This document shows positions 8,399 through 16,903 of a DNA stretch of 64,000 bases, piece after piece. Source of the stretch: Scandinavium sp051650185 (lineage in GTDB: Bacteria > Pseudomonadota > Gammaproteobacteria > Enterobacterales > Enterobacteriaceae); assembly GCF_051650185.1 (NCBI RefSeq), contig NZ_JBOFIN010000131.1, forward strand, positions 25,919-89,918, in the 5' to 3' direction. Numbering within the stretch: the stretch's first letter is position 1; each line of letters starts with the position of its first letter. The translations under genes were made by a program, and so were the position numbers. Below the pieces are notes generated by a model, which searched no databases, had not been told where the DNA came from, and saw nothing but the letters and a program-made list of their open reading frames with translations.

Positions 8399-8417
8399 GA
8401 TAATGAGAATGGTTTCC
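8399..8417 (-). promoter_or_regulatory. Putative Fur box upstream of feoA
   Basis: GATAATGAGAATGGTTTCC matches the 19-base Fur consensus (GATAATGATAATCATTATC) at about 14 positions, with the left arm nearly perfect. It ends about 40 bases upstream of the feoA ATG, where Fur represses feo in related bacteria when iron is sufficient. Assigned by consensus match only. Confidence 0.65.
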
Positions 8418-8856
8418 ATCCACAATGTTTAAAATGTGACGAGATGTGCATTGGGCAATTAATTAGCAGACAGTTTGACCTGGCTCAACTTTTATTGAAT
8501 TGAGTTAGCCGGGTCTACGTAGATGGTTTGTTAATTAATTGATAATCGAAAGCTTAAATATAGATGCGTAACCGGTTACATTGGTTTTGTGATACCTGAA
8601 TGTTGATCCTTCTATGCAGGTTGACTTACCAGCATGAAGTTGATAGCGCGATCAGTTCAGGAGCGGAGGCTCGCCACAATGTGAGACCAGGCGTAACGGT
8701 ACCGCTACGCTTAAAAGGTCTTATTTAGGATCTCTGCAAACTCAACTTCCACATCTTATCAAATTGAGGTTTAATTGCATCCTGCATTTAATATTCTTAT
8801 GCCTGTTCATTCCTGTATTGCCAGAGATAGTTAGAATTTACGAAGAAATGATTACC
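8418..8856. other. A+T-rich, palindrome-rich intergenic region between feoA and the adhesin gene
   Basis: No convincing gene is seen here. The stretch is visibly richer in A+T than its surroundings. It holds several inverted repeats: a stem around CTCAA ... TTGAG near 8494-8515, the perfect 12-base palindrome GTAACCGGTTAC at 8568-8579, and a near-palindrome at 8691-8710 (GCGTAACGGTACCGCTACGC) flanked by GACC and GGTC. It probably carries the promoter and control sites of the adhesin gene. I could not fix a promoter. Confidence 0.5.
8568..8579. promoter_or_regulatory. Perfect 12-base palindrome, LacI/GalR-type operator candidate
   Basis: GTAACCGGTTAC is fully symmetric with a central CG, the pattern bound by LacI/GalR family repressors. 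It is about 290 bases upstream of the adhesin start and 210 from feoA. No LacI-family gene is present in the window, so the regulator, if any, is unknown. Confidence 0.3.
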
Positions 8857-9882
8857 ATGAAAAAAAGAGGGGGAGGAGTGATTCTATATCATATATTTAT
8901 TTTTATAGCTTCAATTATATATATGGCACCATCGTATGCTGATAGCGTTGCGGGTTGCGTTAATAACGCGATGACGATTACACCCATTATTAGATTCGAT
9001 ATGCCTCTTGTTTTTCCAGACAATGAACCAACAGGAACGGTATTTGCTACTGGGTCATCACCGGCACAGTTTCGCGCAAGGGTAACAACAGCTGAACGCT
9101 ATGTCGGTTCTTATGATGTTTACTTAAAAACACCGGATCATCGTATTATGACATTAGGGAATGGCGTCAGTGTTTACAGGACAAATATACCGGGTGTCGG
9201 CATTGCGTATCCCGATGGTTCTGTCAGGTCTGATGCTGAATCCAGAGAGGTCTATTTATATACTAATCCTGTCATAAACGATGACAATTTAGTTAATATA
9301 AACCTGAGGTACCAATTGGTTAAAACGGGAAATAACGTTGGAAGTGGTTCGTTGAGCGGGAATTTTGGCAGCTTTGATCTCTGGTGCTACCCAAAGGGTG
9401 AATTGCTTAATGGTGGGCCCGGTTCTTTTGGTCAAACTTTAAATGTTGTAGGTAACCCTGTAATAATGAATGCTCCTTGCCGAGTTATTCATGACGATAT
9501 CAAAGTCAGTATGGGGGCGATCTCTTTAAATCGTTTCAATGGAATAGGAACAACGAGTGCACCAAGGGATTTCAGCATACAGCTTTCGTGTAATGCTCAA
9601 CCAAATGTGAGTTTTATGGTAACTCCAGGACCTAATGGCAGCCTGGATATCGATAAGGGGATCCTTAATCTTAATAATCCGGCAGACAGCACCACAGCGA
9701 AAGGTGTCGGTTTACAGGTTTTGTTTAAACATTCACCTTTAAAATTCAATCAAAATACGGCTGCGGGGGCTGCAACACAGAATTTTGAAATACCTCTGCA
9801 AGTTCAATATATACAGACTGAGAGTCAGGTATCGGCGGGGACTGCGAATGCTTCTGCTGCATTTATTATCAGCTATAACTAA
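8857..9882 (+). CDS. Orphan fimbrial tip adhesin-like protein
   Basis: About 341 residues with a signal peptide (MKKRGGGVILYHIFIFIASI ... PSYA, cleavage near residue 28), an N-terminal domain with two Cys (SVAGC and FDLWC) of the two-domain-adhesin kind, and a C-terminal FimA-type pilin domain. The pilin domain has the Cys pair NAPC ... IQLSC, the run KGVGLQVLF and the closing aromatic-rich strand AAFIISYN used for donor-strand assembly. It is likely a lectin-like tip adhesin or minor fimbrial subunit secreted by a chaperone-usher system. No chaperone, usher or major subunit gene is nearby. Starts at 8848 and 8764 are also in frame; 8857 gives the best signal peptide. A+T-rich codon use and its place between feoA and tex suggest horizontal gain. 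Confidence 0.8.
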   Translation: MKKRGGGVILYHIFIFIASIIYMAPSYADSVAGCVNNAMTITPIIRFDMPLVFPDNEPTGTVFATGSSPAQFRARVTTAERYVGSYDVYLKTPDHRIMTLGNGVSVYRTNIPGVGIAYPDGSVRSDAESREVYLYTNPVINDDNLVNINLRYQLVKTGNNVGSGSLSGNFGSFDLWCYPKGELLNGGPGSFGQTLNVVGNPVIMNAPCRVIHDDIKVSMGAISLNRFNGIGTTSAPRDFSIQLSCNAQPNVSFMVTPGPNGSLDIDKGILNLNNPADSTTAKGVGLQVLFKHSPLKFNQNTAAGAATQNFEIPLQVQYIQTESQVSAGTANASAAFIISYN

Positions 9883-9955
9883 ATTCCTCAAAAATGATAT
9901 TTCTGACAGCAGCCATGGCTTATAGATGCTGCGCTTATTATTGGGCGTATCGCTA

Positions 9956-9986
9956 TTTACCCGGCCTTTGGATTCGGCCGGGTAAA
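9956..9986. terminator. Hairpin between adhesin gene and tex
   Basis: A perfect 11-bp stem TTTACCCGGCC / GGCCGGGTAAA encloses a 9-base loop, between the convergent adhesin and tex genes. It is probably a shared terminator, although no long T-run follows on either strand. Confidence 0.6.
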
Positions 9987-9997
9987 CAGGCCTAACG

Positions 9998-12328
9998 CTA
10001 CCGCTTTTTGTTCATTGCAGCAGCCAGGGCATCCATCATGGCGCTGTTACCTGCTGGCTGAGCTTCACGCCCGCGCGGTTTTGCCGCTTTCGCTGCCGGA
10101 CGGTTGTTTTGCTCACGTCCGCCACTGCTGCCACGACGCGAATTAGTATCGCCAGGCTGCTCGTCCAGACGCATCGTCAGCGCGATACGCTTACGTTGCA
10201 AATCCACTTCCAGCACTTTCACTTTGACGATATCGCCCGCTTTCACCACGGTGTGGGGATCTTCCACGAACTTGTCCGCCAGGGACGAGATGTGCACCAG
10301 ACCATCCTGATGCACGCCGATATCAACAAACGCGCCAAAGTTGGTGACGTTGGTTACCGCGCCTTCCAGCACCATGCCCGGCAGCAGGTCGTTCATGGTT
10401 TCTACGCCGTCGGCAAACTTCGCAGTTTTGAACTCCGGACGCGGGTCACGGCCTGGCTTTTCCAGCTCTTTGATGATGTCGGTAACAGTCGGCAGGCCGA
10501 AGCGCTCATCGGTGAAATCGACAGCTTTGATGTTGCGCAGCTCGTTGCCATTGCCCATCAGGTCTTTCAGTGCCTGCTGAGTGGCCGCCAGAATACGCTC
10601 CACGACAGGATAGGCTTCCGGGTGAACCGTGGAGGCATCGAGCGGGTTATCGCCGTGGTTGATACGCAGGAAGCCCGCGCACTGTTCAAAGGCTTTTGGC
10701 CCCAGACGGCTGACTTTCAGCAGTTGCTGACGGTTCTGGAACTGACCGTTCTCGTCACGCCAGGAGACGATATTCTGCGCCATCATGCGAGTCAGACCGG
10801 CGACGCGAGTCAGCAGCGGTACGGAGGCCGTGTTGAGGTCAACGCCGACGGCGTTCACGCAGTCTTCTACCACCGCGTCCAGTTTACGCGCGAGCTGAGA
10901 CTGGCTGACGTCGTGCTGATACTGGCCCACGCCGATGGATTTCGGATCGATTTTCACCAGCTCAGCCAGCGGATCCTGCAAGCGGCGCGCGATAGAGACC
11001 GCACCACGAATGGACACGTCGAGATCCGGGAATTCCAGCGCCGCCAGTTCAGAGGCGGAATAAACGGATGCGCCTGCTTCACTGACGATAACTTTCTGCG
11101 CCGTGACTTTCGGGAACTGTTTTTGCAGGTCGAGGAAGAAACGCTCGGTCTCACGCGACGCCGTGCCGTTACCAATCGCCACCAGTTCGACATTGTGCTT
11201 CTCGCACAGCGCGGCAACCGCGACAGCGGCTTTAGCTGCCTGGCCGGTGTGAGGATAAATGGTGTCCGTCGCAACCAGCTTGCCGGTGCCATCCACAACC
11301 GCGACTTTTACGCCAGTACGCAGGCCTGGATCGAGGCCCATGGTGGCTTTCAGGCCAGCAGGTGCGGCCATCAGCAGATCGTGCAGGTTACGGGCGAAGA
11401 CGTTAATTGCTTCGTCTTCCGCGCGCTCACGCACGGTGCCCATCAGTTCGGTTTCGAGGTGCATCAGCACCTTGATGCGCCACGTCCAGCTGACCACGCC
11501 TTTACGCCAGCTGTCTGCCGGAGCATGGTTCAGACGCAGACCCAGATGGTCGGTGATGATTTGTTCGCAATAGCTCTCTTTCGGCGGCTCATCAAACTGC
11601 GGATCGGCGTTCAGGGAAAGCTGCAAAATGCCTTCGTTACGGCCACGGAACATGGCCAGCGCGCGGTGAGAAGGTATGCCGGAAATCGCTTCGTGATGAT
11701 CGAAGTAATCGCGGAATTTCGCGCCTTCTTCCTTTTTGCCGCTGACAACCACGGCCACCAGATGCGCGTTCTTCCAAAGGTATTCACGGACTTTCGCCAG
11801 CAGCTGTGCGTCTTCAGCAAAGCGCTCCATCAGGATGTAGCGTGCGCCATCCAGTGCGGCTTTGGTGTCGGCCACGCCGTTATCGGCATTGATAAATTTG
11901 GCGGCTTCGGTTTCCGGATCGTGCGACGGCTCGTTCCACAGCAGATCGGCCAGCGGCTCAAGGCCTGCCTCAATCGCAATCTGCCCACGGGTGCGGCGCT
12001 TCGGTTTGTACGGAAGATAAAGGTCTTCCAGCTCGGTTTTGCTCAGCGTACCGTTAATGGCTTTCGCCAGTTCGTCCGTCAGTTTGCCCTGATCGTCAAT
12101 CGACTTAAGAATCGACTGGCGACGTTCTTCCAGTTCGCGAAGATAGCCAAGACGAGTCTCCAGGTTACGCAGCTGGGTATCGTCCAGCCCGCCGGTGACT
12201 TCCTTACGATAACGTGCAATAAACGGCACGGTGTTCCCTTCATCAAGCAGTCGAACGGCAGCTTCTACCTGTTCGTTTCTGGCCTGAAGTTCACCCGCAA
12301 TAATGCGGCAGAGCGAATCATTCATCAT
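9998..12328 (-). CDS. yhgF: Transcription accessory protein Tex (YhgF)
   Basis: A 776-residue Tex protein, close to E. coli YhgF (773). Domains in order: N-terminal helical region, YqgF/RNase H-like fold (MGLDPGLRTGVKVAVVDGTGK near residue 330), helix-hairpin-helix pair (DLNTASVPLLTRVAGL, LKVSRLGPKAFEQCAGF) and a C-terminal S1 RNA-binding domain (GMVLEGAVTNVTNFGAFVDIGVHQDGLVHIS). A basic, disordered tail ends the protein. Tex binds nucleic acid and is linked to transcription and toxin expression in other bacteria; its exact task is unclear. In E. coli yhgF directly precedes feoA; here the adhesin insert separates them. Confidence 0.96.
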   Translation of the reverse strand: MMNDSLCRIIAGELQARNEQVEAAVRLLDEGNTVPFIARYRKEVTGGLDDTQLRNLETRLGYLRELEERRQSILKSIDDQGKLTDELAKAINGTLSKTELEDLYLPYKPKRRTRGQIAIEAGLEPLADLLWNEPSHDPETEAAKFINADNGVADTKAALDGARYILMERFAEDAQLLAKVREYLWKNAHLVAVVVSGKKEEGAKFRDYFDHHEAISGIPSHRALAMFRGRNEGILQLSLNADPQFDEPPKESYCEQIITDHLGLRLNHAPADSWRKGVVSWTWRIKVLMHLETELMGTVRERAEDEAINVFARNLHDLLMAAPAGLKATMGLDPGLRTGVKVAVVDGTGKLVATDTIYPHTGQAAKAAVAVAALCEKHNVELVAIGNGTASRETERFFLDLQKQFPKVTAQKVIVSEAGASVYSASELAALEFPDLDVSIRGAVSIARRLQDPLAELVKIDPKSIGVGQYQHDVSQSQLARKLDAVVEDCVNAVGVDLNTASVPLLTRVAGLTRMMAQNIVSWRDENGQFQNRQQLLKVSRLGPKAFEQCAGFLRINHGDNPLDASTVHPEAYPVVERILAATQQALKDLMGNGNELRNIKAVDFTDERFGLPTVTDIIKELEKPGRDPRPEFKTAKFADGVETMNDLLPGMVLEGAVTNVTNFGAFVDIGVHQDGLVHISSLADKFVEDPHTVVKAGDIVKVKVLEVDLQRKRIALTMRLDEQPGDTNSRRGSSGGREQNNRPAAKAAKPRGREAQPAGNSAMMDALAAAMNKKR

Positions 12329-12429
12329 GGCTTTTTCATCTGGTTGGTCGAAAAACAGGGGGATAGTTATACGGATTGACCGGCGAAAATGCCAGTTATC
12401 CGCGCGCCTATCAGAGTGTTCCAGGCGAG

Positions 12430-12903
12430 TTATTTAACGTACTCGATCTCATTGACATACCATGTCGCCTCGCCACCGGGTGTCTGCACCAGCGCCAAAT
12501 CGCCGACCTCTTTTTTCAGCAGTGCGCGGGCCATGGGGGAGTCGATAGAGATGTAATCTTTGCGGCCAAAAATCTCGTCGTAACCGACAATGCGAAAGCG
12601 CTTCACATTGCCGTCGTCATTTTCAATTTCCACCCACGCGCCGAAGAACACTTTGCCTTCCTGCTGCGGGGAATAATCGACAATCTTCAGATTTTCCAGG
12701 CACTTTGTGAGATAACGTACCCGACGGTCAATTTCGCGCAGGCGCTTTTTGTTGTACTGATAGTCAGCGTTTTCACTGCGATCGCCAAGGCTCGCGGCCC
12801 AGGTCACCTTTTTGGTGACTTCAGGACGCTCTTCACGCCAGAGGTAATCCAGCTCTTTTTTTAACTTCTCGTACCCTTCGCGGGTGATTAGCGGCGTTTT
12901 CAT
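12430..12903 (-). CDS. greB: Transcript cleavage factor GreB
   Basis: A 157-residue Gre factor that enters the secondary channel of RNA polymerase and stimulates cleavage of backtracked RNA. The N-terminal coiled coil runs from ITREGYEKLKKELDYLWREERPEV through SLGDRSENADYQYNKKRLREID, whose tip acidic residues (DRSENADY) are the functional D/E pair. The C-terminal FKBP-like globular domain follows (KVFFGAWVEIENDDGNVKRF). It is divergent from ompR and is followed by tex on the same strand, as in E. coli. Confidence 0.97.
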   Translation of the reverse strand: MKTPLITREGYEKLKKELDYLWREERPEVTKKVTWAASLGDRSENADYQYNKKRLREIDRRVRYLTKCLENLKIVDYSPQQEGKVFFGAWVEIENDDGNVKRFRIVGYDEIFGRKDYISIDSPMARALLKKEVGDLALVQTPGGEATWYVNEIEYVK

Positions 12904-13129
12904 TGTAATGCTACCTTGTGACTACCTGCTCTTGCGCACATTTTGCCTCAAAGCATACGCGAGTTGGCTAAAAAATAGTTTTCTGTGATGAAATGTACAG
13001 ATAAGCTGCTGTTAAATATGCTTTGTAACAATTTCGGCTAGAATTTATACCAGATTTAGCTGGAGCGTAGCGTAGGCTTTTTTGAGAATACGCACTCTGA
13101 TTGTTGCGAACCTTCTGGGAGTAAAACCA

Positions 13130-13849
13130 ATGCAAGAGAATTTTAAGATTCTTGTTGTGGATGACGACATGCGCCTGCGTGCGCTGCTCGAACGTTATCT
13201 GACCGAGCAAGGCTTCCAGGTTCGAAGCGTAGCCAACGCCGAACAGATGGACAGGCTGTTAACTCGTGAATCTTTCCACCTGATGGTGCTGGATTTGATG
13301 CTGCCTGGCGAAGACGGTCTCTCCATTTGTCGCCGCCTGCGTAGCCAGAGCAACCCGATGCCGATCATCATGGTGACGGCGAAAGGGGAAGAAGTTGACC
13401 GTATCGTGGGCCTGGAAATCGGTGCCGACGACTACATTCCTAAGCCATTCAACCCGCGTGAACTGCTGGCGCGTATCCGTGCCGTGCTGCGTCGTCAGGC
13501 GAACGAACTGCCGGGCGCACCTTCGCAGGAAGAAGCGGTGATTGCCTTCGGTAAATTCAAACTGAACCTCGGCACGCGTGAGATGTTCCGTGAAGATGAG
13601 CCAATGCCACTGACCAGCGGTGAGTTCGCGGTTCTGAAGGCGCTGGTTAGCCATCCGCGTGAACCGCTGTCTCGCGATAAGCTGATGAACCTGGCGCGTG
13701 GCCGTGAATATTCGGCAATGGAGCGTTCCATCGACGTACAGATTTCCCGTCTGCGCCGCATGGTGGAAGAAGATCCTGCGCATCCGCGTTACATTCAGAC
13801 CGTGTGGGGTCTGGGCTACGTATTCGTGCCGGACGGTTCTAAAGCATGA
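13130..13849 (+). CDS. ompR: Osmolarity response regulator OmpR
   Basis: A 239-residue response regulator, the exact E. coli length. The receiver domain has acidic residues DDD at 11-13, phospho-acceptor Asp55 (VLDLML) and the conserved Lys in DYIPKPF near 105. The C-terminal winged-helix DNA-binding domain ends in HPRYIQTVWGLGYVFVPDG. It controls porin genes in response to osmolarity and acid with EnvZ. The start at 13130 follows GGGAGT and matches E. coli; upstream in-frame codons lie in the leader. The stop overlaps the envZ start in ATGA. Confidence 0.98.
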   Translation: MQENFKILVVDDDMRLRALLERYLTEQGFQVRSVANAEQMDRLLTRESFHLMVLDLMLPGEDGLSICRRLRSQSNPMPIIMVTAKGEEVDRIVGLEIGADDYIPKPFNPRELLARIRAVLRRQANELPGAPSQEEAVIAFGKFKLNLGTREMFREDEPMPLTSGEFAVLKALVSHPREPLSRDKLMNLARGREYSAMERSIDVQISRLRRMVEEDPAHPRYIQTVWGLGYVFVPDGSKA

Positions 13850-15198
13850 GGCGAATGCGCTTCTCACCACGAAGTTCCTTTGCCCGAACGCTGCTTCTCA
13901 TTGTCACCTTGCTGTTCGTCAGCCTGGTGACGACCTATCTTGTGGTGCTGAACTTCGCGATTTTGCCGAGCCTTCAGCAGTTCAATAAGGTTCTGGCCTA
14001 CGAAGTTCGTATGCTGATGACCGACAAGTTGCAGCTTGAAGACGGCACCCAGTTAGTGGTGCCGCCGGCTTTTCGTCGTGAGATTTACCGCGAGCTGGGC
14101 ATTTCGCTCTACTCTGATGAAGCAGCGGAAGACGCAGGCTTACGCTGGGCGCAACATTACGAATTCCTTAGCCAGCAGATGGCGCAGCAGTTGGGTGGCC
14201 CAACCGAAGTTCGCGTTGAGGTTAACAAAAGCTCGCCGGTAGTGTGGCTAAAAACCTGGCTGTCACCCAACATCTGGGTACGCGTTCCGCTGACAGAAAT
14301 CCATCAGGGTGACTTTTCGCCGCTGTTCCGCTATACGCTGGCGATTATGCTGTTGGCGATAGGGGGCGCGTGGCTCTTTATCCGAATACAAAACCGACCC
14401 CTTGTCGATCTCGAACATGCTGCCTTGCAGGTCGGGAAAGGCATCATTCCGCCGCCGCTGCGTGAGTATGGCGCGTCGGAGGTGCGGTCAGTCACACGAG
14501 CCTTTAACCATATGGCGGCAGGCGTGAAGCAGCTTGCCGATGACCGTACGTTGTTAATGGCAGGCGTGAGCCACGATTTGCGTACGCCGCTGACCCGTAT
14601 TCGCCTGGCAACAGAGATGATGGGCGAAGAGGACGGCTACCTCGCGGAATCCATCAACAAGGATATCGAAGAGTGCAACGCCATCATCGAACAGTTCATT
14701 GACTACCTGCGCACAGGCCAGGAGATGCCTATGGAACTGGCGGATCTCAATGCCGTGCTGGGTGAAGTGGTGGCCGCGGAAAGCGGTTACGAGCGTGAGA
14801 TTGAGACCGAGATGCAGGCGGGTGAAATTCCTGTGCGGATGCATCCGTTGTCCATCAAACGTGCCGTCGCCAATATGGTGGTGAACGCCGCTCGCTACGG
14901 CAATGGCTGGATAAAAGTCAGCAGCGGCAGCGAACCGAACCGTGTGTGGTTCCAGGTGGAAGACGACGGTCCGGGTATTAAACCTGAACAGCGTAAACAT
15001 CTGTTCCAGCCGTTTGTTCGCGGTGACAGCGCACGCAGCACCAGCGGAACAGGCCTTGGCCTGGCGATTGTGCAACGTATTATCGACAACCATAACGGCC
15101 TGCTGGAGATTGATACCAGCGAACGTGGTGGATTACTGATTCGTGCGTGGCTGCCGGTGCCTGTGGTTCGTACGTCCAGCGGCACGAAAGAGAGTTAA
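13846..15198 (+). CDS. envZ: Osmosensor histidine kinase EnvZ
   Basis: A 450-residue inner-membrane kinase/phosphatase for OmpR. It has a short cytoplasmic N-terminus, TM1 at about 15-47 (TLLLIVTLLFVSLVTTYLVVL), a periplasmic sensor, TM2 near 160-180 (LAIMLLAIGGAWLFI), a HAMP linker, the dimerisation helix with the phospho-His in AGVSHDLRTPLTR near 243, and a HATPase domain (NMVVNAARYG, DDGPGI, GTGLGLAIV). The 4-base overlap with ompR implies translational coupling. After the stop an A-run and REP palindromes lead to pckA on the opposite strand. Confidence 0.98.
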   Translation: MRRMRFSPRSSFARTLLLIVTLLFVSLVTTYLVVLNFAILPSLQQFNKVLAYEVRMLMTDKLQLEDGTQLVVPPAFRREIYRELGISLYSDEAAEDAGLRWAQHYEFLSQQMAQQLGGPTEVRVEVNKSSPVVWLKTWLSPNIWVRVPLTEIHQGDFSPLFRYTLAIMLLAIGGAWLFIRIQNRPLVDLEHAALQVGKGIIPPPLREYGASEVRSVTRAFNHMAAGVKQLADDRTLLMAGVSHDLRTPLTRIRLATEMMGEEDGYLAESINKDIEECNAIIEQFIDYLRTGQEMPMELADLNAVLGEVVAAESGYEREIETEMQAGEIPVRMHPLSIKRAVANMVVNAARYGNGWIKVSSGSEPNRVWFQVEDDGPGIKPEQRKHLFQPFVRGDSARSTSGTGLGLAIVQRIIDNHNGLLEIDTSERGGLLIRAWLPVPVVRTSSGTKES

Positions 15199-15233
15199 AA
15201 AAAAAGCCCGGTGGCGGCTACGCCTTACCGGGC
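15197..15233 (-). terminator. pckA terminator formed by a REP stem and T-run
   Basis: On the minus strand the REP stem GCCCGGTAAGG ... CCACCGGGC is followed at once by nine T residues (plus-strand A-run 15197-15205). This makes a good intrinsic terminator for pckA, and the A-run begins inside the envZ stop codon. Confidence 0.7.
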
Positions 15234-15275
15234 CTACTTAGTATTGTAGCCCCGGTAAGCGCAGCGCCACCGGGG
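15206..15275. repeat. REP pair (BIME) between envZ and pckA
   Basis: Two inverted REP units, 15206-15233 (GCCCGGT ... ACCGGGC) and 15250-15275 (CCCCGGT ... ACCGGGG), are separated by a short TA-rich linker in the convergent gap. Confidence 0.75.
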
Positions 15276-15283
15276 AGTATCTC

Positions 15284-16903
15284 TTAAATCCGTGGTCCTG
15301 CCTCTACCAATGCCGCACCAGCAGGCGTGTCGGTGTACTTCTCAAAGTTTTCCACAAACAGTTTTGCCAGCGTTTCTGCTTTTTCCTGCCATTGTTCCGG
15401 GGATGCGTAGGTGTTACGCGGATCCAGAATGTGCGTGTCCACGCCCGGTAACTCGGTCGGGATTTGCAGGTCAAACATCGGCAGGGTGAAGGTTTCAGCT
15501 TCATCCAGCGAACCGTCAAGGATAGCGTCGATAATCGCACGGGTATCTTTGATAGAGATGCGCTTGCCGGTTCCGTTCCAGCCAGTGTTCACCAGATAAG
15601 CCTGCGCGCCAGAAGCCTGCATGCGTTTCACCAGCACTTCAGCATACTGAGTCGGGTGCAGCGACAGGAATGCCGCGCCAAAACAGGCAGAGAAGGTTGG
15701 CGTTGGTTCTGTCACCCCGCGCTCGGTGCCTGCCAGTTTCGCCGTGAAGCCAGACAGGAAGTGATACTGCGTCTGGTTTGCCGTCAGGCGGGAAACCGGT
15801 GGCAACACACCGAAGGCGTCTGCGGTCAGGAAAATGACCTTGTTTGCATGACCCGCTTTCGACACCGGCTTAACGATATTGTCGATGTGGTAAATCGGGT
15901 AGGAGACACGGGTGTTTTCGGTCTTCGACGCATCGTCAAAGTCGATGCTGCCATCGGCACGCACGGTGACGTTTTCCAGCAGCGCATCACGGCGGATAGC
16001 GTGGAAGATGTCCGGTTCGGCTTCTTCAGACAGACGAATGGTCTTCGCGTAGCAGCCGCCTTCAAAGTTAAACACGCCGTCATCATCCCAGCCGTGTTCG
16101 TCATCGCCGATTAAGCGGCGTTTCGGGTCGGTGGACAGGGTGGTTTTCCCTGTCCCCGACAGGCCGAAGAACACGGCCACATCGCCTTTTTCGCCGACGT
16201 TAGCGGAACAGTGCATCGAAGCGATGCCTTTCAGCGGCAGCAGGTAGTTCATGATTGAGAACATGCCTTTCTTCATTTCGCCGCCGTACCAGGTGCCGCC
16301 AATCAGTTGCACACGCTCGGTCAGGTTAAACGCCACGAAGTTTTCAGAGTTCAGGCCCTGTTCTTTCCACTGTGGGTTGGTGCACTTCGCGCCGTTCATC
16401 ACCACGAAGTCAGGCTTGAAGGTTGCCAGCTCTTCGTCGGTTGGGCGAATGAACATGTTTTTCACAAAGTGGGCCTGCCATGCCACTTCAGTGATAAAGC
16501 GCACGCACAGACGGGTGTCGGCGTTGGCGCCGCAGTAAGCGTCGATAATAAACAGGCGCTTACCAGAAAGTTGATGAGTAACGAGGGTCTTCAGATGTTG
16601 CCAGGTTTCAGGGGAGAGCGCCTTGTTGTCGTTCTTGCCTTTACCTTTATCTGCCCACCACACGGTGTCGCGGGTGGTGTCGTCACGGACAATGTACTTA
16701 TCTTTCGGCGAACGGCCGGTAAAGATACCGGTGTCGACATTGATAGCACCAAGATTCGTCAACACGCCTCGCTCGTACCCTTCCAGATTGGGGTTGAGCT
16801 CTTCCTGATACAGAGTGTCGTAATCGGGGTTGTAGACGATATCCTGAACGTCGTTGATACCATAAGCCTTGAGATCCTGCGGGGTAATACCATTAACACG
16901 CAT
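15284..16903 (-). CDS. pckA: Phosphoenolpyruvate carboxykinase (ATP)
   Basis: A 539-residue ATP-dependent PEPCK that turns oxaloacetate into phosphoenolpyruvate at the start of gluconeogenesis. It shows the oxaloacetate-binding region (FTGRSPKDKYIV), the P-loop GLSGTGKTTLS near residue 250, the metal-binding IGDDEHGW and the adenine-binding C-terminal part. Its single-gene placement is as in E. coli, convergent with envZ. The upstream gap holds a palindrome that may be a regulator site. No lesion was seen. Confidence 0.98.
   Translation of the reverse strand: MRVNGITPQDLKAYGINDVQDIVYNPDYDTLYQEELNPNLEGYERGVLTNLGAINVDTGIFTGRSPKDKYIVRDDTTRDTVWWADKGKGKNDNKALSPETWQHLKTLVTHQLSGKRLFIIDAYCGANADTRLCVRFITEVAWQAHFVKNMFIRPTDEELATFKPDFVVMNGAKCTNPQWKEQGLNSENFVAFNLTERVQLIGGTWYGGEMKKGMFSIMNYLLPLKGIASMHCSANVGEKGDVAVFFGLSGTGKTTLSTDPKRRLIGDDEHGWDDDGVFNFEGGCYAKTIRLSEEAEPDIFHAIRRDALLENVTVRADGSIDFDDASKTENTRVSYPIYHIDNIVKPVSKAGHANKVIFLTADAFGVLPPVSRLTANQTQYHFLSGFTAKLAGTERGVTEPTPTFSACFGAAFLSLHPTQYAEVLVKRMQASGAQAYLVNTGWNGTGKRISIKDTRAIIDAILDGSLDEAETFTLPMFDLQIPTELPGVDTHILDPRNTYASPEQWQEKAETLAKLFVENFEKYTDTPAGAALVEAGPRI

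Noticed and set aside
10109..12379. Very long open frame (about 756 codons) antisense to tex
   Set aside because: It mirrors the tex gene base for base. Its translation is rich in His, Arg, Gln and Phe with no recognisable domain, and it has no ribosome site. Such frames arise from codon bias in G+C-rich genes.
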